Shown here: positions 1-7,880 of the stretch, in pieces
How the letters are laid out: the number at the start of each line of letters is the position of its first letter
Position numbering within the stretch: position 1 is the first letter of the stretch
Source: Chloroflexota bacterium
GTDB lineage: Bacteria > Chloroflexota > Anaerolineae > J102
Length of the DNA stretch: 64,000 nucleotides
Assembly (NCBI GenBank): GCA_013151415.1
Contig: JAADII010000144.1
Span: 1 to 64,000, forward strand
Direction: 5' to 3'
Notes under the pieces: generated by a model
What the model was told of the DNA's origin: nothing
Seen by the model: the letters and a program-made list of their open reading frames with translations, nothing else
Database searches by the model: none
Translations under genes and position numbers: made by a program

Positions 1-1
1 C

Positions 2-1543
2 GCGTTGCGCGCCTGGCAAGCCAGCCAGGGTTTCGGCCCTACGCTGGATGCGGGCGCGCCCTTGCTCTTTAGCCTGGAAACCCTCACATTCTTCCTGGCC
101 GGCGCGAGCGAAGCCGCGGCGCGTTTCTGGCCATATCTGGCTTCGGTGGCCGCGTTGCCGGCCTGGATCGCCTGGCGGCGTTATTTCAAGCGCGACGCGT
201 TGCTCCTGGCCGCGGCGCTGCTCACGTTTTCGCCCCTGTTCAATGCATTCGCCCGTCGCGGCGACTCGACCGCTTTTGCGCTGCTGGCCCTCATCCTGGC
301 CCTGGCCGGGTGGTGGCGGGTGCGCGAGGGCGAGAAAAGCGGTTGGGTCTGGATGGCCGTCGGCCTGGGCGTCATGTTCATCGCCGGAGCGACCGGCCCT
401 TCAGCCCTCATCGCCCTGCTTCTGGTCATGGCGCTCACCCGGAGCGACGGAGAGCGACCATCCATCGCTCTCAACCATTTCCTCATCTTCCTCACCGTGG
501 TTTTGGTGGGTGGGACGGCCTTCTTCACCCGGTTGGACGCGTTGGGCCTGGCCGCCTTGAACTGGAGCGACTGGCTGGCCGCGTTCACCATCTCGCCTGC
601 GGCCTGGTCGTGGGGCGCGATTCGACTTTTCACCGACGAAGCCCTGATCATGCCGGTGGGGCTGGTCGCCGCAATCTGGCTGTGGCGACGCCCTGGCCTT
701 GAACGCGGTTTGGCCCTGGCCGGACTCATCCTTGCGTTGGTCGCGGTTTTGCAGGGCCCATACGCCGCGGGAACGCGCGCGGTGGCTGCATTGCTTCTGG
801 CGTTGCCAGCAGCCATGTTGATCTTGCATCTCGCTCGCTCGGTCGACTTGTCTCTACCCGAGGCTCTGCTCTATGGCTTCACGCTTCAGGCCATTGTCAT
901 TATTGCGGGATTGGCCTTGGTGGGTTATGCGCGTCATGGCGATCAGGCCAATCTCATTTTGTTGGCCGCGACCCTATCCATGATGTTGTTGCTCAGCATC
1001 ACCTTCGGATTCTTTATGGGCGCGCGGCTCATGTTTCTGATGTCGGCTTGGGTGGTTACGATCACCCTGGCTCTCTACAGTCTGTCCATGGCCTGGGCTA
1101 TGGGCTATGATTACATGCCGCCTCGTTTTCCAGCGCTTTACGAAACCGATACGCGCATCGGCGTTTTCGATTTGGAGCAAGCCGCAGGCGATGTGAGCGA
1201 GCGGGTGAAAGGCGACCGATGGTCTTTGCCCATCACCCTGGTCGAGGGCAGTTCATCAGACGATGTATTGCATTGGCAACTGCGCCGAGCGCCCGAGGTG
1301 AGGCGGGTGATAAGCGTTGGGCCGGAATCGGCCGCTCCGCTTGTGGTCGCGCCGGCCGCATACGATCCCCCGCTCGAAGAGCAATACGCCGGCTCGACCT
1401 TTTATCTTTTCGACGCCTGGGACCCGGTCCAAGGCGACCTTCGCCAAAAGATCGCCTGGTTGCTATTCCGCACCGCGCCCTGGGACATCCCCACCGAAAA
1501 CGAGGTCCTTTGGGTCGATGTGACGACATTGGTTCCCGAATAG
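2..1543 (+). CDS. Agl23-like GT-C membrane glycosyltransferase, N-terminus cut by window edge
   Basis: Multi-pass membrane protein with alternating hydrophobic helices over about 370 residues and a soluble C-terminal tail of about 140 residues. The opening residues (LLFSLETLTFFLAGASEAA) align with the region just after the catalytic loop of the next gene (LLFHFTAASYFIFGPSDFSA), so both are paralogues of the GT39/PMT-like Agl23 family (TIGR03663-type, associated with flippase activity). The reading frame is open from base 2; the TTG listed as start is internal, and the true start and first catalytic acidic loop lie upstream of the window. It has no NHL propeller, unlike its neighbour. Expected role: transfer of sugar from a lipid-phosphate donor at the outer face of the membrane. 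Family is fairly sure; substrate is unknown. Confidence 0.75.
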   Translation, partial: ALRAWQASQGFGPTLDAGAPLLFSLETLTFFLAGASEAAARFWPYLASVAALPAWIAWRRYFKRDALLLAAALLTFSPLFNAFARRGDSTAFALLALILALAGWWRVREGEKSGWVWMAVGLGVMFIAGATGPSALIALLLVMALTRSDGERPSIALNHFLIFLTVVLVGGTAFFTRLDALGLAALNWSDWLAAFTISPAAWSWGAIRLFTDEALIMPVGLVAAIWLWRRPGLERGLALAGLILALVAVLQGPYAAGTRAVAALLLALPAAMLILHLARSVDLSLPEALLYGFTLQAIVIIAGLALVGYARHGDQANLILLAATLSMMLLLSITFGFFMGARLMFLMSAWVVTITLALYSLSMAWAMGYDYMPPRFPALYETDTRIGVFDLEQAAGDVSERVKGDRWSLPITLVEGSSSDDVLHWQLRRAPEVRRVISVGPESAAPLVVAPAAYDPPLEEQYAGSTFYLFDAWDPVQGDLRQKIAWLLFRTAPWDIPTENEVLWVDVTTLVPE

Positions 1544-1611
1544 GGCGTATCGCGCATCTTCATTCGTTTCCAAATCCCGCGTCGTCTCCCCGTCAGGCGT
1601 TGACGTTTTTC

Positions 1612-1681
1612 GACACGAATTGACATGAATTTTACGAAGAAAAAGGCAAAGAAATTCGTGTTCATTCGCTCAATTCGTGTC
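1612..1681. repeat. Intergenic inverted repeat built on TTCGTG words
   Basis: In the 262-bp spacer between the two Agl23-like genes, GACACGAATTGA (1612-1623) is the exact reverse complement of TCAATTCGTGTC (1670-1681). The inner part contains further degenerate copies (ACATGAAT, TTCGTGTTCATTCGC). It can form a long imperfect hairpin. It is one of several word-repeat hairpins in this window. The rest of the spacer shows no gene. Confidence 0.6.
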
Positions 1682-1805
1682 TGCTTTTTGTCCGCGCAAA
1701 AGGATCAACGCTCAAGAACTTCCCTATTTTCCCCTGCGCGCTCCGCCTCTCAGCATTTGAACCTTTCTCAAAGAATCCAATCCTTGCTCTTTGCTCAATC
1801 CCATT

Positions 1806-4800
1806 ATGACAACCACGCCAACTCCATCCGAACGTTCTTTCCTCGATAGTCCTGCGTTGTTGACCCTACGCTTGAATTGGGAAAAGATCGCCTGGATCGC
1901 TCTGCTGTTGGTGGCTTTTTTGCTGCGCGTTTATGATGTGGGCGCGCGCACCATGAGCCATGATGAAAGTCTGCACACGACCTACAGCTACAATCTTTAC
2001 AACGGCACGGGCTTCCAGCATGATCCTCTTATGCATGGCCCGCTTCTCTTCCATTTCACCGCGGCGAGCTATTTCATTTTTGGGCCTAGCGATTTTTCGG
2101 CTCGTTTTCCGGTTGTATTGCTTGGTGTGGGCGTGGTGGCGCTCATGTGGTTTGTGCGCCCCTGGCTCGGTAAGATAGGCGCTTTTTTGGCGGCGGCGTT
2201 GATGACTTTTTCGCCTACGCTTATCTTTCATAGTCGTTACATTCGTCATGACCTATACGCTATTTTCTTTGCCGTCGCGGTCATCATTCTGCTGTTTCGT
2301 TATTTGCAAGAGGGTCGAGAGAAGCTGTTGCTATGGATGGCTGTGGCCTTGGGTTTTCTTTACACCACAAAAGAGGTCTCCTATATTTATGTGATCATCA
2401 TTTCCGGCTTTTTTGTGGTGTGGGTGGCCATGCGGCTCTTGCGTGAACGCTGGGAAAACAACGGACTGCGGTGGCCTTTCTTTGGTTTGCTCGCCTTGGG
2501 CGCGATCCTGGCCGTTTATCCCATGAACGAGGCGCTGAAAGCCCCGGCCGGGCAGCTGGTGGTGAGTCAGCGCCTGGGCGGCATGGTCATGTGGCCCATG
2601 TTGCTTTTGGGGTTCGCCCTCGTTTTTGCAGCGCTTTTCTTGCTCTGGCGCGGATATGGGGGCGAAAGACTGCGCGCCATACGCGAAATGGATGTGCTCG
2701 TATGGCTGATTACGCTGTCCGCCCCCTTATTCGCCGCTTTTCCCATCAAGATTTTCGGCGGCACGCCCGACAACGTGAATATTACCGGCAATATTTTGCA
2801 ACAGCCAACCGTGCTGTTGGCCGCGGCCGTCTTTTTCAGCATGTTGATCATCTTTACATGGTTGGGCTTTTTCTGGTCACGCGAACGTTACCTGGTGGCG
2901 CTCGGGCTTTACTACGCGGTGATGCTTCTCTTTTTCACCACCTTCTTCACCAACGGCAACGGGGTGGCCACCGGCCTTATTGGCAGTATGGGCTATTGGT
3001 TGGCCCAACAGGAGGTCGCACGCGGGGGACAGCCCTGGTTCTACTACTTCATGCTCGTTCCCCTCTATGAATTCTTGCCCTTACTGCTTAGTCTCTTGGG
3101 CGCCATTGTCGTATTGTGGCGCGCGTTGCGCGGTCGGCCGGTCGATCCCACAGGCGATGACGAGGCCGCGGCCCCAGCCTTTCGCGCGGAATGGCTTCTG
3201 TTCCTGATATGGTGGACAGCCCTCACCTGGGCCGCGTACACCTGGGCCGGAGAGAAAATGCCCTGGCTGGCCACCCATTTCGCGGTTCCCATGAGCATTT
3301 TGGGCGGCTGGTATCTGGCCGAGCGACTCAAACTTATCGACTGGGCCAGGGCGCGCGCATTGGGCGGCTGGTGGTTCGTGTTGGGTTTGCCTCTTTGGCT
3401 CCTCACCCTCATCGCGTTTTTGCGCCTGCGACCGTTCGGCGGCAGCGATCTCAATTCCCTCAGCCAGACTATGGCCTGGATCGCCAGTCTGGCTCTCCTG
3501 GTGGGCTTGGGTTACGCATTGGTGCGCAAGGGCCTGCAGTTGGGTGGTGATCTCAGTCGCCGGTTGGCCTTCCTGAGCCTTATGCTCATTCTCACAATCA
3601 TGTCGCTGCGCACAGCTTTGCTCTACAACTACGTCAACTACGATTACGCCATCGAACCCATGGTCTACGCGCATGGCACGCCCGACATCAAGATCGTGGT
3701 CGATGAACTGCACGAAATCTCGCGACGCACTGTGGGCGAGGGGCAGCTGGCGTTCGCCTATGATAATGAGACCACCTGGCCGTTCGAGTGGTATTTCCGC
3801 GACTTTCCCAACAAGAAATTTTTTGGCGGTTCGCCTTCGCGCGAATATTTGAAAGATGCGCCCGTGGTGTTGGTTGGCACCGAGAACGAGGACAAAGTGC
3901 GGCCCTTCCTGGGCAAGGATTACTATCGCATCGTCTACCGTCAGATATGGTGGCCCAAAGAGACCTACAAACAACTGATCGACGGCGCAGTTCAGCCTGA
4001 CGGCTCGGTGCTCAAGGGCTTGCCCTTGCTGGTCAAATGGCTGACCACGCCCGAAGACCGCCAGGCGCTCATTGATGTCATTTTGTATCGTCGCTATAAA
4101 CAACCGTTGGCCGACTGGGATCCCTCGGATCGTTTTATTATGTTTATCCGCAAGGATATTGCCGCACAAGTGTGGAACCTGGGCGCCGCGCCCGCGCCCA
4201 TCGCCGAGACGCTCGTGGATCCCTTCGCTGGCAAGGAAATGCTTCAGCCCGCCACTCAGATCATCGGCGGCGTTGCAGGACCCGGAGCAGGACAGTTGCA
4301 GCAGCCGCGCAACATGGCGGTCGGGCCGGATGGCCGCATCTATGTGGCCGATAGCGGCAACCATCGCATCCAGGTCTTCAACCCCGATGGCAGCTACGCG
4401 CTGGATTGGGGCGGTTTTGGCGCGGAGCCAGGTCAGTTCAACGAACCCTGGGGCATTGCCGTGAGCGAAGACGGCCGCGTCTATGTGGCCGACACCTGGA
4501 ACCACCGCATTCAGGTCTTCGATTCCGAGGGCAATTTCATCACTCAATGGGGCGCGTTCGTGTCCACCGACGGCCAGCTTGGCGAGATGGGCGTGTTCTG
4601 GGGCCCGCGCGCGGTGGCCTTCGACAACGAGGGCAACCTGTTGGTGACCGATACAGGCAACAAGCGCGTGCAGGTCTTCGATCCCGACGGCGTCCCCATC
4701 ACCCAATTTGGCGGCGCTGGCGTGGATACAGGCTTCTTCGATGAACCGGTGGGTCTCGCGGTCGGGCCGGATGGTAGCATCTATGTGGCCGACACCTGGA

Positions 4801-5117
4801 ACCAACGCGTTCAGAAGTTCAACGCCCAATACCAGTTCGTGAAAGAATGGCCCGTCCCCGGCTGGGAGAGCGAGGGCATCTTCGACAAGCCCTACATCGC
4901 GGTGGATGAGAACAACGTGGTCTACGCGTCCGATCCCACCAGTTGGCGCATCCTGGTGTGGGATAGCGAGGGCGTCGCCAAGGCCGCGCTGGGCCAATAC
5001 GGCGCGGGTCTCACCGATTTCGCGCTTCCCAACGGCGTCAGCATCGCGCCCGACGGCTCGCTTTGGGTCGCAGATGCAGACAACAACCGCATCATGCGCT
5101 TCGAGCCGATTCGATAG
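1806..5117 (+). CDS. Agl23-like GT-C glycosyltransferase fused to C-terminal NHL beta-propeller
   Basis: Protein of 1103 residues. The N-terminal part is a multi-pass GT39/PMT-like domain with an acidic loop (TMSHDESLHTTY, about residues 50-65) typical of lipid-phosphate-sugar-dependent GT-C enzymes, followed by many helices to about residue 620. A soluble region (about 630-815) precedes NHL-type repeats from about residue 822 to the end, with repeated units such as GRIYVADSGNHRIQVF and GRVYVADTWNHRIQVF. The track start (TTG 1791) is less likely than ATG 1806, which gives MTTTPTPSERSFLD. Family TIGR03663/Agl23 is linked to protein or polymer glycosylation; the extracellular propeller may bind a protein or glycan partner (inference). 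Tandem paralogue of the preceding gene. Confidence 0.85.
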   Translation: MTTTPTPSERSFLDSPALLTLRLNWEKIAWIALLLVAFLLRVYDVGARTMSHDESLHTTYSYNLYNGTGFQHDPLMHGPLLFHFTAASYFIFGPSDFSARFPVVLLGVGVVALMWFVRPWLGKIGAFLAAALMTFSPTLIFHSRYIRHDLYAIFFAVAVIILLFRYLQEGREKLLLWMAVALGFLYTTKEVSYIYVIIISGFFVVWVAMRLLRERWENNGLRWPFFGLLALGAILAVYPMNEALKAPAGQLVVSQRLGGMVMWPMLLLGFALVFAALFLLWRGYGGERLRAIREMDVLVWLITLSAPLFAAFPIKIFGGTPDNVNITGNILQQPTVLLAAAVFFSMLIIFTWLGFFWSRERYLVALGLYYAVMLLFFTTFFTNGNGVATGLIGSMGYWLAQQEVARGGQPWFYYFMLVPLYEFLPLLLSLLGAIVVLWRALRGRPVDPTGDDEAAAPAFRAEWLLFLIWWTALTWAAYTWAGEKMPWLATHFAVPMSILGGWYLAERLKLIDWARARALGGWWFVLGLPLWLLTLIAFLRLRPFGGSDLNSLSQTMAWIASLALLVGLGYALVRKGLQLGGDLSRRLAFLSLMLILTIMSLRTALLYNYVNYDYAIEPMVYAHGTPDIKIVVDELHEISRRTVGEGQLAFAYDNETTWPFEWYFRDFPNKKFFGGSPSREYLKDAPVVLVGTENEDKVRPFLGKDYYRIVYRQIWWPKETYKQLIDGAVQPDGSVLKGLPLLVKWLTTPEDRQALIDVILYRRYKQPLADWDPSDRFIMFIRKDIAAQVWNLGAAPAPIAETLVDPFAGKEMLQPATQIIGGVAGPGAGQLQQPRNMAVGPDGRIYVADSGNHRIQVFNPDGSYALDWGGFGAEPGQFNEPWGIAVSEDGRVYVADTWNHRIQVFDSEGNFITQWGAFVSTDGQLGEMGVFWGPRAVAFDNEGNLLVTDTGNKRVQVFDPDGVPITQFGGAGVDTGFFDEPVGLAVGPDGSIYVADTWNQRVQKFNAQYQFVKEWPVPGWESEGIFDKPYIAVDENNVVYASDPTSWRILVWDSEGVAKAALGQYGAGLTDFALPNGVSIAPDGSLWVADADNNRIMRFEPIR

Positions 5118-5233
5118 CGTTGGTTCTACGACATGAATATCGGATGATAGGACGATATAGGGTCTCCTCGCGCCCCATTGTTTTCCCCGACTCGGCTGTG
5201 TTACAATCGGACGCGTCATAAGAGGAATTCATC

Positions 5234-6109
5234 GTGGACTACGACATCGCCATCAAAGAGATGCTGCGTCTATGCAGCCGTGAAATTTTGCGACGATGGC
5301 TGAACATTCCCGTCAGCGAAAGTGCGCTCATAGAAGACTTGCCGCAGGAAACCACTTCTCTCCGTCGCAGCGATTTTCCTCTGCATGTGATCACCGAGGA
5401 CGGTCGTGAGATGCTCGTCCTCATCGAGATTCAGACGCGGTGGGATCCCGACCTCCCGCCGCGAATGCTCGAATATCGCTATCGACACAAGCTCAGGTTT
5501 GGCAACCGGAACGCGCCCATCTTTTCAGCGGCTATCGTGCTGACGCCGTCGCCGGGAGTCACCGACTACTACCAAGATGAACAGGTGCGCTTCCATTATC
5601 ATCTCATTCCGGTCTACGAGATGAACGCGGCCGAAGTGGTGCAGGATGGCATTACCTGTATGGCGCCATTCGTTCCCGTTATGCGCGATGGCGAGAAATG
5701 GTTCCGTCAAGCGGACGAACTGATCGAGAAAAGCGATTTGTCCAACATGACCAAGGCCGATATGTACACGGCCATGGGCATCATTTCAGGATTGACATCG
5801 AGGCGCCTGTTACAACAGTTACTCCAGCGGAGGCATGAAATCATGATCGAGTCTGCGTTTTTCGAAGTGCTTCGAGAGGAGATCGAAAAGGAAGTCAAAG
5901 AAGAGGCGTGGCAACAAGGTTTGCAGCAGGGTTTGCGCTCAGGCTATCTTGATGCCATTGCATTGGGATTAGATCTGCGATTTGGCGCAGAGGGGTTGAA
6001 ACTTTTACCGGAAATCGAGGCGATTGCGGACGTAAGCACACTGCGCGCCATCCGAGAAGCGCTGCACAGTGTGGAATCACCCGAAGAACTGCGCACCATT
6101 TATCAATAG
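5234..6109 (+). CDS. Rpn/PD-(D/E)XK nuclease-family protein
   Basis: 291 residues. The N-terminal half has the PD-(D/E)XK pattern of the Rpn/transposase-like nuclease families: an acidic residue at D47 (RRSDFPLHV) and an E65-x-Q67 motif (LIEIQTRWD), then a conserved arginine/tyrosine stretch (RMLEYRYRHK). The C-terminus carries a charged helical segment (EEIEKEVKEEAWQQGLQQGL) as often seen in these DUF4351-like proteins. The start is GTG 5234 with AGAGGA eight bases upstream. Such proteins are widespread in Chloroflexota and Cyanobacteria, and some promote recA-independent recombination. It stands alone, with no transposon ends seen, so I do not call it a mobile element. Exact function unknown. 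Confidence 0.75.
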   Translation: MDYDIAIKEMLRLCSREILRRWLNIPVSESALIEDLPQETTSLRRSDFPLHVITEDGREMLVLIEIQTRWDPDLPPRMLEYRYRHKLRFGNRNAPIFSAAIVLTPSPGVTDYYQDEQVRFHYHLIPVYEMNAAEVVQDGITCMAPFVPVMRDGEKWFRQADELIEKSDLSNMTKADMYTAMGIISGLTSRRLLQQLLQRRHEIMIESAFFEVLREEIEKEVKEEAWQQGLQQGLRSGYLDAIALGLDLRFGAEGLKLLPEIEAIADVSTLRAIREALHSVESPEELRTIYQ

Positions 6110-6157
6110 AAGCATACGCCCTTCTTTCCTGAAACTCATTCCGGTCATCACCTCACC

Positions 6158-6913
6158 ATGTTCCCCACCATTCAAATCGGCCCCATCGCTTTGCCAACCG
6201 GCCCCTTACTGCTCATCCTGGGATTCTGGGTGGGTTTGTGGGTGGCTGCGAAAGTGGGCGAACGCCGCGGCATCGATCCCGATCATCTTTACAACGCCGG
6301 CTTTTATGCGGCCGTCGCTGCCATCATCGCCGGTCGCTTGGGTCATGTCATTCGCTACTTCCCGGCCTATCGCGGGGATCCCCTCAGCGTGCTCAACCCC
6401 AACCTGAGCGCGTTTTTGCCACTGGCCGCGGTGTTGGCCGCGCTGGCGGTTCTGGCCTGGTATCAGCGCCGTTATCAAATTCCCATTCCCGCGTTGCTGG
6501 ACGCGCTGGCCCTGGGCGCGCTCGCGCTTCTGGCCTCTCTGGCTCTGGCCGATTTTCTCAACGCCCGCAACTTCGGCAGTCCCACGCTCATGCCCTGGGC
6601 CGTGACGCAGTGGAGCGTGGCCCGGCATCCGGTGCAACTTTATGAGCTTTTGGGCATTCTCATCGTGTTGGGCCTTCTCTGGGCGCGGCTCGAAGCATTT
6701 CGACCGGGACGGACCGCGCTGGTCGCATTGGGCGGCTATGCCGCGGTGCGACTCATCGTGGACGCGTTCCGCGACCAACCTCAGACCATTGGCGATGGCT
6801 TTCGCCTGAGCCAGGTCATCGCCCTCATCGTCTTGCTCATCGTATTGCTGGCTTTCTATCAAATGCAAGTGCAAGCTGAGCGTTCGGAGGAGAATGCTTC
6901 CGCGTCATCATAA
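6158..6913 (+). CDS. Lgt-like (prolipoprotein diacylglyceryl transferase family) membrane protein, degenerate active site
   Basis: 251 residues, about seven hydrophobic helices, a normal size for Lgt. It keeps family landmarks: N-terminal start (FPTIQIGPIALPTGPLLL), GRLG (59-62), RHPVQLYE (156-163) and the late YAAVRLIVDAFR helix. The diagnostic Lgt signature GRxGNFxNxExxG is replaced by LALADFLNARNFG (about 128-140): the essential arginine (R143 in E. coli) and the glutamate are gone, and the position of catalytic H103 falls in a segment (NPNLSAFLPL) without histidine. It is therefore probably not an active lipoprotein transferase; it may be a divergent paralogue with another lipid-related role. 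Family membership is clear by pattern, activity is doubtful. Confidence 0.7.
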   Translation: MFPTIQIGPIALPTGPLLLILGFWVGLWVAAKVGERRGIDPDHLYNAGFYAAVAAIIAGRLGHVIRYFPAYRGDPLSVLNPNLSAFLPLAAVLAALAVLAWYQRRYQIPIPALLDALALGALALLASLALADFLNARNFGSPTLMPWAVTQWSVARHPVQLYELLGILIVLGLLWARLEAFRPGRTALVALGGYAAVRLIVDAFRDQPQTIGDGFRLSQVIALIVLLIVLLAFYQMQVQAERSEENASASS

Positions 6914-6982
6914 TTGATTGCTTTGTAAATAGCGTCCAAAGTTCGAGGTTGGTCGGACAGGTCATGTCGTGATGAGCGGCCA

Positions 6983-7105
6983 GACCAACATAGACCAAAA
7001 GGTCCACCGTCTATCTTGGTCTACTTTGGTCTACGTTGGTCAGCGCAAGCGATTTTCATGCGTATCGGAGCGGGCAAGCCCGCGGTCGGACTGCTTTGCA
7101 AAATC
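6983..7105. repeat. REP-like composite repeat, copy 1 (TGGTCTAC hairpin plus GCGGGC stem)
   Basis: GACCAACATAGACCAAA (6983-6999) pairs with TTTGGTCTACGTTGGTC (7025-7041) with one mismatch. Bases 7019-7059 match the reverse complement of 12034-12074 at 40 of 41 positions. The element continues with a GCGGGCAAGCCCGC stem and CTGCTTTGCAAAA, both also recognisable in the copies near 12 kb. The surrounding spacer (6914-7142) has no gene. Confidence 0.75.
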
Positions 7106-7142
7106 CAATCGCATAGTCTCAATATCGACTCGCGTGCCCGCG

Positions 7143-7880
7143 CTACACCCGGCGCAGCTTGTCCGCGACCAGCGAGCCGAGAAAGCGGCGCTCGCCCGCA
7201 GTGACAAAGTGAATGGTCAACTGCACATCACCATCGCTCGGGTCCACGGCTACGATCTGGCCGCGGCCAAAGCGCTCATGCTCGATCCATTGCCCCTCTT
7301 TGAACGTACGGAGGGGCTTTTTGCGCCCGCCGTTGGGTTCGGGGCGGGGTTTCTGTATCTCGGCCAGGATGCGCGCCTCGCGATCGCGCCACAGCTCCGC
7401 ATACGCGGCCAGGTCTTCGGGCCGCTTCACCTTGCGGCGAATGTCGTTGAGTCGCGTCCGCGCCTGCGAAAGCCGCTCCATCAGCTCGCCCCTGTTGCGC
7501 ATCGAACGACTACGAGCCACGCGACGCGATGCATCGTTTAGGGCGTAACCCAAAGCCTTGAACTGCTCCGATGGATACGCGTCGAGAGGTGAGATCAGCA
7601 CCAGATTCACGTTGTTCAGCCGGCAAAGCTCTTTGCGCACCTCGTCGCGAGCCGCGTCCTCCAGCTCTTGCCAGTCGTCCTTGCGTCGCATCCCGCGCGC
7701 CTGCAAGCCGGCGAAGCGCACGGCCAGCCCGATCTCGGGGTAGAGAAAATCCAGCTTCAGACGCCGTTTCGTGGCCGGATTGATCAGCCATGTGGGCGAG
7801 GCGTCGCGCTGGGCCTCGAAGCCCTCGAACACGCGCTCCAGAATCTCGCGCCATCCCATCACATAGAGCGCCGCGCTCAT
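7143..7880 (-). CDS. Nuclease-like protein with degenerate PD-(D/E)XK core and UvrD-like C-terminal Tudor-type domain
   Basis: 245 residues. Residues about 28-110 resemble the endonuclease-like fold found in DUF559/VSR-type proteins: a KLDFLYPEIGLAV strand pair, then a basic loop and an ARDEVRKELCRLNNVNLVLI helix-strand. The position where active enzymes have IEvDG reads AVRFAG, so the key glutamate is missing. A coiled, Arg-rich middle segment (125-180) leads to a C-terminal domain (about 196-245; GQWIEHERFGRGQIVAV...) like the Tudor-type tail of UvrD/PcrA helicases, which binds RNA polymerase or nucleic acid. Its ATG overlaps the stop of the upstream moeA-PBP gene (ATGA), implying translational coupling. 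Function unknown. Confidence 0.55.
   Translation of the reverse strand: MSAALYVMGWREILERVFEGFEAQRDASPTWLINPATKRRLKLDFLYPEIGLAVRFAGLQARGMRRKDDWQELEDAARDEVRKELCRLNNVNLVLISPLDAYPSEQFKALGYALNDASRRVARSRSMRNRGELMERLSQARTRLNDIRRKVKRPEDLAAYAELWRDREARILAEIQKPRPEPNGGRKKPLRTFKEGQWIEHERFGRGQIVAVDPSDGDVQLTIHFVTAGERRFLGSLVADKLRRV

Noticed and set aside
3081-5219. 712-residue minus-strand ORF over the Agl23-NHL gene
   Set aside because: It is antisense to a clear protein with many family motifs; its translation has no recognisable domain and comes from biased codon use in the real gene.
5234-6109. Complete insertion sequence
   Set aside because: The gene is of the Rpn/PD-(D/E)XK group sometimes called transposase, but no terminal inverted repeats or target duplication were seen.
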